Source: Desulfobacterales bacterium
GTDB taxonomy: Bacteria; Desulfobacterota; Desulfobacteria; Desulfobacterales; JAEINQ01
Assembly: GCA_016342285.1 (NCBI GenBank)
Contig: JAEINQ010000024.1
Span: forward strand, 16,171 to 80,170
Direction of reading: 5' to 3'
DNA: 64,000 bases
Shown: in pieces, positions 33,266 to 42,768 of the stretch
Numbering within the stretch: position 1 is the stretch's first letter
Layout of the letters: every line of letters starts with the position of its first letter
Translations under genes and position numbers: made by a program
The notes under the pieces: generated by a model
Told to the model about the DNA's origin: nothing
Seen by the model: only the letters and a program-made list of their open reading frames with translations
The model's database searches: none

Positions 33266-33282
33266 CGATCAGGAGGAAAGTC

Positions 33283-35112
33283 GTGAAAAAAAAGGTGTTG
33301 ATGCTGGGCAACGAGGCCATCGCCCAGGGGTTGGCGGAATGCGGATGCCGCGTGGCAACCGCCTATCCCGGGACACCGTCTTCGGAGATCCTGGCTTCGG
33401 TGGCCGATCTTGTGCGAGCACACGATCTGGACATGCATGTGCAGTGGGCCGTCAATGAGAAGGTGGCTTTTGAGATCGCCTATGCCGGGGCCATGAGCGG
33501 TTTGCGGACGGCGGTGGCCATGAAACAGGTGGGGCTGAATGTGGCTTCGGATCCGCTCATGAGTGCCGCCTACATGGGCGTGCGGGGCGGGTTTGTTGTG
33601 ATCAGCGCCGACGACCCCGGTCCTCATAGCTCCCAGACCGAGCAGGACAGCCGGCTCATGGCCATGATGGCAAAAATTCCGGTGCTTGACCCCGGGTCTC
33701 CGCGCCAGGCTCGCGACATGATTGCCTTGGCCTATGAACTGTCCGAAACCCATGAAATACCGGTGATGCTCCGGCCCACCACCCGGGTTTGTCATGCCCG
33801 GCAGGACGTGGCGCCCGGTCCGGTTTTTCGGTCGGCCACCGTGCCGGATTTTCAAAAAGATCCGACCCGATGGGCGGCGACGCCTAAATTCCGGTTTCAC
33901 CTCCATGGCCGGTTGGAGGAGAAGCTGGTCGCTGTTGCCGAATTTGAAAAGACCGCTCCCCGCCAGCTCAATGAATCGGCGACCGGAGCGCGGGCCGTTG
34001 TTGCCTCGGGGGTGGCGGCGGCCCACGCCGAAGAAATTCTTCGCGCCCTGGGGCTCTGGCAGACCCTGCCCCTGTTCCAGGTGATTCAGCCCTTCCCCTT
34101 GCACCGGGCCTTTGTGGCGGACCTGGCCGAACGTTTCCCGGAGATCCTGGTCATCGAAGAGACCATGGGTGTCATCGAAATGCAACTGGCCGATCGAAGC
34201 CGGGTCCGCGGTAAGCTTGACAACGTCGTACCGCGGGTCGGTGAACTGGGACCCGAAACCGTGGAAAAACTGATCTGTGAGTTTGCCGGCGTTCCATTCC
34301 AGATCGCTTCGGTGATCGCGGCGCCGGGCCGGCGGCCGACCCTGTGCGCGGGATGCCCCCACCGGGCCAGTTTCTTCGCCATCAAAAAGGCCGCGCCACG
34401 GGGGATTTATACCAGCGATATCGGTTGCTACACCCTGGGGCTCAACCTCGGCGCCGTGGATACGGTGCTTTGCATGGGCGCTGCCATCAGTCAGGCCGCG
34501 GGGTTTTACCAGGCCTACAAGGGGGAGGCGAAGCCGCCGAAAATCGTGGCAACCATCGGCGATTCCACTTTTTTTCATGCGGGGGTGCCTGCCCTCATCG
34601 ATGCGGTGACGCAGTCCGTGCGGTTTGTGCTGGTGATCCTGGACAACCGGACGACAGCCATGACCGGCAATCAGCCGACCCCGGCCACGGGGATCGGCGC
34701 TGGTGGCGAGCCGCTTCGTCCACTCGACCTGGAACGCCTGGTGCACGGCTGCGGGGTGGATTACCTGCAAACAGCCGACCCTTACGATCTGCCCGCATTC
34801 ATCGAAACCCTCAAGGATGCCGTGGCCTGGAGCCGTGAGAATGGTCCGGCCGTGGTGATCTCCCGTCATCCATGCCTGCTGGATCGACGTCAGGGCGGAT
34901 CGGAACCGTTCATCGACATTCGGATTACCGATGGCTGTGACGGCTGCGGTTACTGCATCGAGCATTTCGAGTGTCCGGCCCTGATCATGGCAGACCATGC
35001 CGAGCGGGTCACCATTGACGCTGCTCTGTGCAGCGGATGCGGTGTCTGTATTCACGTCTGTCCGAAGAAATCCATCGAGGCTGTCGCATCCGACCTCCGG
35101 GAGGGGAAATGA
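33283..35112 (+). CDS. iorA: Indolepyruvate:ferredoxin oxidoreductase alpha subunit
   Basis: A 609-residue protein that, with IorB, interconverts aryl pyruvates and aryl-acetyl-CoA plus CO2 with ferredoxin. Order: pyrimidine-binding domain (about 5-170; AYPGTPSSE and VNEKVAFEIAYAGA), a middle domain, a TPP-binding domain (ATIGDSTFFHAG, LDNRTTAMTGNQ) and a C-terminal double [4Fe-4S] ferredoxin (CDGCGYCIEHFECP and CSGCGVCIHVCPKK). The GTG start at 33283 has AGGAGG just upstream. The Trp attenuator in its leader argues that it runs in the carboxylating, biosynthetic direction, as known for methanogens. Confidence 0.95.
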   Translation: MKKKVLMLGNEAIAQGLAECGCRVATAYPGTPSSEILASVADLVRAHDLDMHVQWAVNEKVAFEIAYAGAMSGLRTAVAMKQVGLNVASDPLMSAAYMGVRGGFVVISADDPGPHSSQTEQDSRLMAMMAKIPVLDPGSPRQARDMIALAYELSETHEIPVMLRPTTRVCHARQDVAPGPVFRSATVPDFQKDPTRWAATPKFRFHLHGRLEEKLVAVAEFEKTAPRQLNESATGARAVVASGVAAAHAEEILRALGLWQTLPLFQVIQPFPLHRAFVADLAERFPEILVIEETMGVIEMQLADRSRVRGKLDNVVPRVGELGPETVEKLICEFAGVPFQIASVIAAPGRRPTLCAGCPHRASFFAIKKAAPRGIYTSDIGCYTLGLNLGAVDTVLCMGAAISQAAGFYQAYKGEAKPPKIVATIGDSTFFHAGVPALIDAVTQSVRFVLVILDNRTTAMTGNQPTPATGIGAGGEPLRPLDLERLVHGCGVDYLQTADPYDLPAFIETLKDAVAWSRENGPAVVISRHPCLLDRRQGGSEPFIDIRITDGCDGCGYCIEHFECPALIMADHAERVTIDAALCSGCGVCIHVCPKKSIEAVASDLREGK

Positions 35113-35666
35113 AACAAACCATGGAACAGCAGATTGTCATCAGCGGGGTCGGCGGTCAGGGAGTCCTTTTTGTGACGCGGCTGCTGGCCGAGGCGGCCAT
35201 CGCCGGAGGGCGGTCAGTGATCACTGCCGAAACCCACGGTATGGCCCAGCGCGGGGGTACGGTTTTGTCCCATCTGAAGATCGGCCACTGGTCCAGTCCC
35301 ATGATCCGCCGGGGACAGGCCGACGGTATCTTGTCCCTGAAAGCCGAAACCATGGCCGCCCACAGCCATTTTCTCAAGCCTTCGGCCTGGGCTGTGGTCA
35401 ACGCCACGGCGACAGATGATATGGAAGGCGGCGATTTGCGGTCCCCCGTGGCCGCTGACGCCATTGCCGAACGGATTGCCAATTCGCGCGCCGTCAATCT
35501 CATCATTTTGGGAGCGGCTCTGGGGCGGGCGGAACGAAACCCCGCCGAAGTGTCGCTTTTTTGCACCTTCGACGATATTATAGCCGTGGTCGAGAGCCGC
35601 TTGCATGACAGACCCCATATGCGTGACCGGGCCATTGAGGCCCTGAACGCCGGCCGTTCGGCTTGA
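35109..35666 (+). CDS. iorB: Indolepyruvate:ferredoxin oxidoreductase beta subunit
   Basis: A 185-residue POR-gamma-type subunit: IVISGVGGQGVLFVTRLLAEAA is the glycine-rich start of the fold, and ETHGMAQRGGTVLSHLKIG the family signature. It forms the complex with IorA. The ATG at 35109 overlaps the iorA stop (ATGA), so the two are translationally coupled. A TRAP transporter follows 90 bases later in the same direction. Confidence 0.95.
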   Translation: MKQTMEQQIVISGVGGQGVLFVTRLLAEAAIAGGRSVITAETHGMAQRGGTVLSHLKIGHWSSPMIRRGQADGILSLKAETMAAHSHFLKPSAWAVVNATATDDMEGGDLRSPVAADAIAERIANSRAVNLIILGAALGRAERNPAEVSLFCTFDDIIAVVESRLHDRPHMRDRAIEALNAGRSA

Positions 35667-35756
35667 AAAGAGACGATATTCCGGCATTCCAGCGACCCGG
35701 CCGATTGGCTGGAAGGGTGTTCAAGAGAGCAAACCGAAAAGACGAAGGAGAAGACC

Positions 35757-36779
35757 ATGAAAAGAGCAGGAAGCGTTTTTCTGGTAGCGATTTTATTGGT
35801 TTCAGGGCTGGTCTGTCTGGGTGCTACCGGCACGGCGACCGCTGGTGCCGTCAAACTCAGCTATGCCAATTTCCCGCCGGCACCCACGTTTCCCTGTGTT
35901 CAGATGGAGCGCTGGAAAACGGAGGTCGAAAAACGGACCCACGGGGCCGTGGCCATCGACACCTATCCCGGCGGCACCCTGCTGGGCGCCAAGGAGATGA
36001 TGGACGGGGTCATCGCCGGCCAGGCCGATATCGGCAACCTGTGCATGGCCTACCAGCCCGGCAGGTTCGTATTGACCAATGCCACCAGCCTGCCGCTGGA
36101 TATTCCCGATGCGCGAACCGGCAGCGTGGTTTTGTGGGAACTCTACAAGAAGTACCTGCCCAAGGCCTTTGACAAGGTCAAGGTCCTGACCATGTTCACC
36201 ACGGCGCCGGCCAACATCATGTCCAAGATGCCGATCCGCAACCTCGACCAGCTCAAGGGGGTGGACCTGAGGGCGTCGGGCGGTGCGGCCCAGATTCTCA
36301 AGGCCTGGGGCGCCAACCAGGTCGGCATGCCCATGTCGGCCACTCCCGAGGCCTTGCAAAAAGGGGTGGTTCAGGGCCTGTTTTCCTCTCTGGAAGCCAT
36401 GAAAGATTTCAACTACGCCGAGTTGTGTCGGTACGTGACCTTGACCGATACGGTGATCTACCCCTTTGCCGTGGTTATGAATATGGATGCCTGGAACCGG
36501 CTCCCGGCCGATGTTCAGAAGGTTATGAACGACCTGGGCACCGAGCAGGCCGAGTGGACGGGCAATTACATGGACAACCATGTCAAGGATTCCATTGCCT
36601 GGTCCAAGAAGACCTACAACGTGGAATTTATCGCGTTGCCGGCGGCGGAGAAACAGAAGATGAACGGGCTGCTCCAACCCATCACCGACAAGTGGATCGC
36701 AGACGCCAAGGCCAAGGGCTTTGCCGCCGAGGCCATTGTCTCCGACATTCGGGCGCTGACCAAGAAATACGGTCAATGA
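35757..36779 (+). CDS. dctP: TRAP transporter solute-binding protein (DctP family)
   Basis: A 340-residue periplasmic binding protein: signal peptide (about 1-29), then two-lobed DctP fold with LLGAKEMMDGVIAGQADIG, VDLRASGGAAQILKAWGANQVGMP and the family Arg for carboxylate binding likely in DLRASG. It would capture an organic acid for the DctQM permease that follows. Placement behind iorAB and the Trp attenuator suggests an aryl acid such as indole-3-acetate or an aryl pyruvate, but the ligand is not visible in sequence. Start after GAAGGAG. Confidence 0.9.
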   Translation: MKRAGSVFLVAILLVSGLVCLGATGTATAGAVKLSYANFPPAPTFPCVQMERWKTEVEKRTHGAVAIDTYPGGTLLGAKEMMDGVIAGQADIGNLCMAYQPGRFVLTNATSLPLDIPDARTGSVVLWELYKKYLPKAFDKVKVLTMFTTAPANIMSKMPIRNLDQLKGVDLRASGGAAQILKAWGANQVGMPMSATPEALQKGVVQGLFSSLEAMKDFNYAELCRYVTLTDTVIYPFAVVMNMDAWNRLPADVQKVMNDLGTEQAEWTGNYMDNHVKDSIAWSKKTYNVEFIALPAAEKQKMNGLLQPITDKWIADAKAKGFAAEAIVSDIRALTKKYGQ

Positions 36780-36783
36780 AATT

Positions 36784-36990
36784 GCCGGCAAGTGCCTAAA
36801 ATGCACTAAAGTTTGAAATGCCTAAAGTTATGGAGTCGCTTCGCTCCGGCTCTTTTTAGCTAAGATATGGCAGAATTCCTTAATTTTAGGCACTTTAGGC
36901 ATTTTAGGCACTTCAAACTTTGAGCATCCAATGGCAACCTCTTCCAGAAACGACCCAAGGCCACGTCCTATGGGAGCGGATGCTTTACTG
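36784..36990. repeat. Inverted TTTAGGCA repeat plus family A copy 5, inside the ior-TRAP operon
   Basis: The segment 36787-36916 has inverted arms of the kind GTTTGAAATGCCTAAAGT and its complement, with a central GGAGTCGCTTCGCTCC hairpin. Next to it (36931-36990) is a diverged family A element ending GCGGATGCTTTACTGAG. It splits dctP from dctQ by 230 bases, so dctQM may be expressed at a different level. Confidence 0.6.
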
Positions 36991-37008
36991 AGCAAGGTGT
37001 AGGAGAAT

Positions 37009-37494
37009 ATGTTGGAACGATTCTGCAACGCCGCGAGCCGGTATCTTGTGGTAGCGGGTGGGGTTTTTCTGGTGGCCATGATGGGGCTGACCTGCGGCAA
37101 TATCCTGTTTCGGCTGGTGTGGGTGCCCATTCGCGGGACCTTTGAGTTGATGGGCTTTTTCGGTGCTGTCGTGGCCGCTTTTGCCCTGGGCTATACCCAA
37201 CTCAGGCGCGGGCACATCGCCGTTGACGTGCTGGTCAATACCTTTTCGGATCGTACCCGGCTGCTGCTGGTGCGGATCAACAGCCTCCTGTGCGCGGTCT
37301 TTTTTGCCGTGGTAGCCTGGCAGTTGGCGGAAAAAGGGCATGTGCTGCGATTGACCGAAGAGGTGACCGAGACCTTGAGGGTCATCTACTACCCGTTCGT
37401 TTACGGCGTGGCCCTGGGTTTTGCCTTCCTCGCCCTGGTCTTCATGCTGGACCTGCTTCGCACCCTGAGGCCGGCTGCGGGAGGTGGCCATTGA
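37009..37494 (+). CDS. dctQ: TRAP transporter small permease (DctQ family)
   Basis: A 161-residue membrane protein with four helices; FELMGFFGAVVAAFALGYTQLRRGHIAVDV is the typical DctQ signature region, seen in pieces. It joins DctM in the Na+-driven permease. AGGAGA precedes the ATG at 37009. Overlaps dctM by four bases. Confidence 0.88.
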   Translation: MLERFCNAASRYLVVAGGVFLVAMMGLTCGNILFRLVWVPIRGTFELMGFFGAVVAAFALGYTQLRRGHIAVDVLVNTFSDRTRLLLVRINSLLCAVFFAVVAWQLAEKGHVLRLTEEVTETLRVIYYPFVYGVALGFAFLALVFMLDLLRTLRPAAGGGH

Positions 37495-38795
37495 GCCTGG
37501 CCCTGGTTGGTATTATCGGCATCCTGGTCTTGCTGGCGGTCCTTTTCTTTCTGGGTACGCCGGTGGGGTTTGCCATGGCCATGGTGGGCTTTGCCGGGTT
37601 TTGCTGGGTGGTCTCGTTCAAGGCCGGGCTCAACATGCTTAGCGCTGTCCTCTGGTCCACCTTTTCCAAATACGGCCTTACGGTGATTCCGCTCTTCATC
37701 TTCATGGGGCAGATCGCCTTCTATTCCGGCGTTAACGAAAAGCTCTACCAGGCGGCCTATCGATGGGTGGGGCATATCCGTGGCGGTATTGCCATGGCCA
37801 CGGTCATGGCCTGTGCGGCTTTTAGCGCCATTTGCGGGTCCAATGCCGCCACAGCCGCCACCATGACCACCGTGGCGCTGCCCCAGATGAAAAAATTCGG
37901 CTACCACCCGCGACTGAGCACCGGGGCCGTGGCCTGCGGTTCGACCCTGGGGGTGGTGATCCCGCCCAGCGTGGTGCTCATCGTCATCGGCCTGTCCACC
38001 AAACAGTCCATTGCCAAACTGTTCTATGGCGGGGTTGGGGCCGGTATCCTTCTGGCCCTGCTGCTGATGGCCACGATCTATGCCATTTGCCGCGTCTATC
38101 CCAACTGGGGGCCGGTGGGCCCCAAGACCGGCATGGGTGAGAAACTTCGGTCCCTTTCCGGTGCCCTGGAGATGGTCGTGCTGTTTCTGCTGGTGATGCT
38201 GGGACTCTACACCGGTTTTTTCACCCCGACCGAAGCCGGCGCGGCCGGGGCGTTTTTTGCCCTGATCATCAGCCTGGTCCAGGGCCGGCTGGGTTGGAAG
38301 GGGTTTGTCGCCTCGGTGAGCGACACCCTGCGCATCTCCTGCATGGTCATCGTCATCGTGGCCGGAGCCATGATCTTCGGACGGTTTCTGGCCGTGACCC
38401 GCATCCCTTATGATATCGCCACCTGGGTGGTGAGCCTGCCTGTGCCCCGGGTCGTGGTCATGGCCATCATCTTTTTAATCTACGTGATCGGCGGGGCGGT
38501 CATGGACGCCCTGGCCCTGCTGCTCATCACCATTCCCATTTTTTTTCCCGTGGCCGAACAGCTCGGCTACGATCCGCTCTGGTTCGGGGTCGTCATCACC
38601 GTGATCACCACCCTGGGGGCGGTCACGCCGCCGGTTGGGGCCACCACCTACGTGGTGGGAGGCCTGGCCAAAGACATCCCCCTGGGAGAGGTGTTCAAGG
38701 GGGTCACCTATTTTCTACCGGCCTATGTGCTTTGCGTGATCCTCCTGATGATCTTTCCGGGGCTGGTCACCTGGCTGCCCGGAATGATTCAGTGA
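37491..38795 (+). CDS. dctM: TRAP transporter large permease (DctM family)
   Basis: A 434-residue membrane protein with about 12 helices, carrying SAICGSNAATAATMTTVALPQMKK-type and PPSVVLIVIGL family segments. A TTG start at 37491 is chosen: GGAGG lies upstream and TTGA overlaps the dctQ stop; the longer open frame upstream runs through dctQ and is not real. It completes the iorAB-dctPQM operon. Confidence 0.9.
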   Translation: MSLALVGIIGILVLLAVLFFLGTPVGFAMAMVGFAGFCWVVSFKAGLNMLSAVLWSTFSKYGLTVIPLFIFMGQIAFYSGVNEKLYQAAYRWVGHIRGGIAMATVMACAAFSAICGSNAATAATMTTVALPQMKKFGYHPRLSTGAVACGSTLGVVIPPSVVLIVIGLSTKQSIAKLFYGGVGAGILLALLLMATIYAICRVYPNWGPVGPKTGMGEKLRSLSGALEMVVLFLLVMLGLYTGFFTPTEAGAAGAFFALIISLVQGRLGWKGFVASVSDTLRISCMVIVIVAGAMIFGRFLAVTRIPYDIATWVVSLPVPRVVVMAIIFLIYVIGGAVMDALALLLITIPIFFPVAEQLGYDPLWFGVVITVITTLGAVTPPVGATTYVVGGLAKDIPLGEVFKGVTYFLPAYVLCVILLMIFPGLVTWLPGMIQ

Positions 38796-38932
38796 GTTTT
38801 GCAGAAAAAATGCTTGATTTTTGGACCTTGTCCTGATAGGGCCTGCCTCAGAGGCTGTGAACCACCCCTACTTCTCTTTCGGTGCGATACTATCTGACCT
38901 CCAGCGCTTCTGATTGTGGTTCCGGTCCTTAC

Positions 38933-39005
38933 AATGCCTGGGTCGTCCGCTGATCTGTGTGAGTCCATGTAGCCTCCACTGCCGCGGCCCAGGCATTTCT
39001 TTTTC
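38933..39005 (+). terminator. Possible terminator with long loop after dctM
   Basis: Perfect 10-bp stem AATGCCTGGG (38933-38942) and CCCAGGCATT (38988-38997) with a 45-base loop, then TCTTTTTC. Long loops are unusual for a simple terminator, so a structured RNA is possible. The rest of the 313-base gap shows no gene. Confidence 0.45.
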
Positions 39006-39108
39006 TTCTTTCGACCTCCGCGCCGATCGATTTCCCGGTATCCATTCAAGATTTTCGCAGCAGTGCCGATACCCTTATAAGGCTGAAAAAAAGGAATGTT
39101 TCTGAGAA

Positions 39109-42100
39109 ATGAAAAAATCGTTCCCACTTTTGTGGTTGATGATTATCCTCGCCATCATGGTTTTCCTGGGGGCCTGCCGCGATACCGGTGTGCGCAAAAC
39201 CGTCCCCCGGATCAGCAACGGCGTCCTTGACCTGAGGACGTGGGATTTCCGGTTTGACGGGATTGTCACCCTGTCCGGTGAGTGGCGATTTTACTGGAAA
39301 GCGCATTTGGCGCCGGAGAGCGTGTTCGACCCGGCCGTGACCCATGCGGCCGATCTTATCCAGGTTCCCGGCACCTGGAACGGTCGGGATCAAAATGGAG
39401 AAAAAATATCCGGTGACGGCTTTGCCACCTATCGGTTGAAGATCCTTCGACGTCCCCAAAAAGAGCGTCTCGCCTTCAGACTGCTCGATATGGGAACCGC
39501 CTTTCAGATGTATGTCAACGGGAATAGGCTGGTCTCTTCCGGCCGGCCCGGTCAAACCGCCGATACCACAATCCCGTTTTTTTCCCCCGGAATTACCGAA
39601 TTCGATGTCGATTCAGATCAGATCGACGTTGTTGTTCATGTCTCCAATTTCCATCACCGGTCAGGGGGTATGTGGGAATCGATCCAATTGGGATCCGTCC
39701 TTGAGGTCAGAACCGCCAGAGAGACGCACCTGGTTTATGATTTTTTCCTTTTGGGCAGCATTCTGATTATGGGCCTGTATCATATAGGCCTGTATTGGGT
39801 CCGAAAGGATGATAAGACCTCACTCTATTTCGGAATTTTCTGCCTCCTCATGGGGATCCGGCTCCTTGCCACCGGGGAACGGTATATTTTGCACTTTGTT
39901 CCGGGCATGGGCTATGAATGGCTGAATAAAATCATCTATCTCTCCTTTTACGGATGCGTTCCGATCTTTGTCATGTATGCGAAAACCCTTTTTCCCCAGG
40001 AGGTTTCCGGAAAAATCAATCGGGCCTCCCAGGTCGTGGCACTGGCCCTTTCCCTATGGGTCCTGGCGGTGCCTGCCCGTATATACACCAATACCATGCC
40101 GGGGTTTCAGTTATGGACGCTGTTGCTTTTTCTTTACGGGGTCTGGGCCATCATCCTGTCCGCGTTGAGAAAGCGTAGCGGGGCAAGGATATTTCTCCTG
40201 GGGTTTCTGGCGCTCTTTATTACTACGGCAAATGACATCCTATACACGCGCCAGATAATCGATACCGGTCATTTTTTCCAGACCGGGTTCTTCATCTTTA
40301 TCTTCTCCCAAGCGTACATCATTTCAAGGCGTTTTTCCGCGGCATTCTCAACCATTGAAAAACAGCGACTTGAGCTGCTCGCCGCCAATGACGACTACAG
40401 GAAGGAACTCAAGTATCGCAAACATGCCGAAAACGACCTGAAGGAATCCGAACACAAATACCGTCTTCTGGCTGAAAATGTGTCCGATATCATCTGGGTC
40501 CTGAACCTGTCGACGCTGACCTTTGATTACATCAGTCCGTCCGTGGAGCGAAATCGCGGCTTTACCCCGGAAGAGGCCCGGGTGCTGAGCCTGGAACAAA
40601 CACTATCGCCCGAATCCTTGAAGCATGTGACCGAAATCATGCAGGAAGAATTGCTGCACGATCAAGGCGAGGGCATGGCAGACAATCGCTCCAGAACCGT
40701 CGAAGTGCAGCATTCGGTCAAGGGTGGGGGGTATGCCTGGGCCGAAGTCACTGTCTCTTTTATTCGGGACCGCGACGGCCAGCCGACGGCCATCATGGGC
40801 GTGAGCCGGGATATCGCCGATCGAAAACGGGCCGAGACCGCCATCATCGAAAGTGAGAAGAAGTACCGGGATCTTTTTAAAAACGGATCGGACCTGCTCT
40901 GCATTCATGACCTGAACGGAAACCTGCTGGAGACCAATCTCCACTACAAGAGAGCGTATGGATGGACCCGGGACGATCTGGCCGGCCTGAACATCCGCAA
41001 TATGATGCCCGACAGGTTCAAGGACAAGTTCGACCGGTATCTGGAGCGGGTTCTGGCCACGGGGTCGGATGAAGGCCTGATGACCGGTTACACCAAGTCC
41101 GGTGAGAATGTGGTGATCGAGTACCGCAACCGGATCATCACCGGAAGCGACGGCGTCCCCGTGGCGGTCCAGGGGGCGGCCCGGGATGTCACCGAGCGCA
41201 TCCGTGCGGAAAAAGCGCTTCGGGAAAGCGAGGAAAAATACAAAGAGATTGTTCAGTACGCGCCTTCGGGAATCTACGAATTTGACATGGAACGACTCCG
41301 GTTCATCAGCGTCAACGATGTCATGTGCCAATACACCGGTTACACCGAAACGGAGTTTTTGGCCCTCGACGCCTTTGAGCTTTTATCCGAGGAGAGCAAG
41401 GAAACCCTCAATAACCTGATTGAAGAGGTGTTTTCAAAACAGCCGCGTGAACTGGCCGCCGAATACCGGCTCCGGGGGAAAGACGGAAGAGAATTCTGGG
41501 TTCTGTCGAACGCGAGATTCTTTTATGAAAATGGTGTCCCCAAACGGGCCATGGCCGTGGTCCACGACCTGACGGCGATAAGACAGGCCGAAGAGGAACG
41601 AAGACAGCTCGAGATCAAGCTGCACAATGCCAAAAAACTCGAATCCCTGGGAACTTTGGCCGGCGGGGTGGCCCATGATTTGAACAATATCTTGAGCGGG
41701 GTGGTCAGTTATCCTGACCTTTTGCTGCTTGACCTGGACAAGGACAGCCCGCTTCGAGCGCCGTTGCTGACCATCAAAAAGTCCGGCGAAAGAGCCGCCG
41801 AAATTGTCCAGGACCTGTTGACCCTGGCGCGCAGGGGGGTCGAAAACCGAAAGGTTGTCAGTCTGAATCAGATCGTCGGTGATTTCCTGGCATCGCCGGA
41901 ATACAACAAAATGCTGGCGGCCCACCATCGTGTCCGGGTGGAAACGAATATAGGGGAAAATGTACTGAATGTCATCGGCTCCGACGTGCACCTGTCCAAA
42001 ACATTGATGAATCTGGTGGCCAATGCCGCCGATGCCATGCCGGCCGGCGGGAAGGTGACCATTGCAACGTCAAGCTGCTATCTGGACAAGGCCACCAGTG

Positions 42101-42768
42101 GCTTTGAGTCGATTCCCGAAGGGGAGTACACCACCCTGACGATCTCCGATACGGGAATCGGCATGCGCCCGTCCGACCTGGACCAGATTTTCGAACCCTT
42201 TTACACCAAGAAAGCCATGGGCCGAAGCGGTACCGGACTGGGGATGTCGGTGGTCTGGGGGACGATCAAGGACCATGGCGGATTTGTCGACATTGTTACG
42301 GAAGAGGGTTCGGGCACCACTTTTACCCTCTATTTTCCCGTGACGCGGCTGGAAAAAGAAATGCTCGAATCCGTTTATATCGAAGACTATCTCGGCAAGG
42401 GCGAGTCCATCCTGGTGATCGATGATTCCAGGGAGCAGCGGGATTTGGCCGAGCGAATGATGCAGCGGCTCGGCTACACGGTAGATACCGCTGCCGGTGG
42501 CCAGGAGGCGGTGGCAATGATCAAGCAGACCGCCTATGATCTGTTGATCCTCGACATGATCATGCCTCCGGGCATCAACGGATTGCAGACCTATAAGGAA
42601 ATTCTTCGCGTCGTACCGGAGCAAAAGGCCGTCATTGCCAGTGGGTTCGCCGAAACGGAGATGGTCCGTGAAACCCAGCGGCTGGGGGCGGGCCTCTATA
42701 TCAAAAAGCCTTACACGTTAGAAAAGATCGGCCTGGCCGTCCGATCCGAACTGGACCGGCAAGGTTGA
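39109..42768 (+). CDS. 7TMR-DISM/PAS hybrid sensor histidine kinase
   Basis: A 1,219-residue hybrid kinase. Order: lipoprotein-like signal (FLGAC near residue 23), 7TMR-DISMED2-like domain (about 35-190), seven-helix block (about 205-410), three PAS domains (about 440-565, 575-695, 700-825), HisKA with intact H-box LAGGVAHDLNNIL, HATPase (SDTGIGM, GRSGTGLGMSV) and a receiver (IDDSRE, LLILDMIMPPG, IKKPYT). It is a paralogue of the His-lacking kinase at 8.7 kb. Being hybrid, it should pass phosphate on to an Hpt protein or another receiver, none of which is adjacent. The ribosome site is weak. Confidence 0.92.
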   Translation: MKKSFPLLWLMIILAIMVFLGACRDTGVRKTVPRISNGVLDLRTWDFRFDGIVTLSGEWRFYWKAHLAPESVFDPAVTHAADLIQVPGTWNGRDQNGEKISGDGFATYRLKILRRPQKERLAFRLLDMGTAFQMYVNGNRLVSSGRPGQTADTTIPFFSPGITEFDVDSDQIDVVVHVSNFHHRSGGMWESIQLGSVLEVRTARETHLVYDFFLLGSILIMGLYHIGLYWVRKDDKTSLYFGIFCLLMGIRLLATGERYILHFVPGMGYEWLNKIIYLSFYGCVPIFVMYAKTLFPQEVSGKINRASQVVALALSLWVLAVPARIYTNTMPGFQLWTLLLFLYGVWAIILSALRKRSGARIFLLGFLALFITTANDILYTRQIIDTGHFFQTGFFIFIFSQAYIISRRFSAAFSTIEKQRLELLAANDDYRKELKYRKHAENDLKESEHKYRLLAENVSDIIWVLNLSTLTFDYISPSVERNRGFTPEEARVLSLEQTLSPESLKHVTEIMQEELLHDQGEGMADNRSRTVEVQHSVKGGGYAWAEVTVSFIRDRDGQPTAIMGVSRDIADRKRAETAIIESEKKYRDLFKNGSDLLCIHDLNGNLLETNLHYKRAYGWTRDDLAGLNIRNMMPDRFKDKFDRYLERVLATGSDEGLMTGYTKSGENVVIEYRNRIITGSDGVPVAVQGAARDVTERIRAEKALRESEEKYKEIVQYAPSGIYEFDMERLRFISVNDVMCQYTGYTETEFLALDAFELLSEESKETLNNLIEEVFSKQPRELAAEYRLRGKDGREFWVLSNARFFYENGVPKRAMAVVHDLTAIRQAEEERRQLEIKLHNAKKLESLGTLAGGVAHDLNNILSGVVSYPDLLLLDLDKDSPLRAPLLTIKKSGERAAEIVQDLLTLARRGVENRKVVSLNQIVGDFLASPEYNKMLAAHHRVRVETNIGENVLNVIGSDVHLSKTLMNLVANAADAMPAGGKVTIATSSCYLDKATSGFESIPEGEYTTLTISDTGIGMRPSDLDQIFEPFYTKKAMGRSGTGLGMSVVWGTIKDHGGFVDIVTEEGSGTTFTLYFPVTRLEKEMLESVYIEDYLGKGESILVIDDSREQRDLAERMMQRLGYTVDTAAGGQEAVAMIKQTAYDLLILDMIMPPGINGLQTYKEILRVVPEQKAVIASGFAETEMVRETQRLGAGLYIKKPYTLEKIGLAVRSELDRQG

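Noticed and set aside
33163..33282. Longer N-terminus of iorA from an upstream ATG
   Set aside because: It would translate through the attenuator terminator; the GTG at 33283 has an ideal AGGAGG and gives the normal IorA start.
38789..39127. 112-codon minus-strand frame after dctM
   Set aside because: No domain, Lys-run and repeat-like composition, and it lies over the long-loop hairpin.
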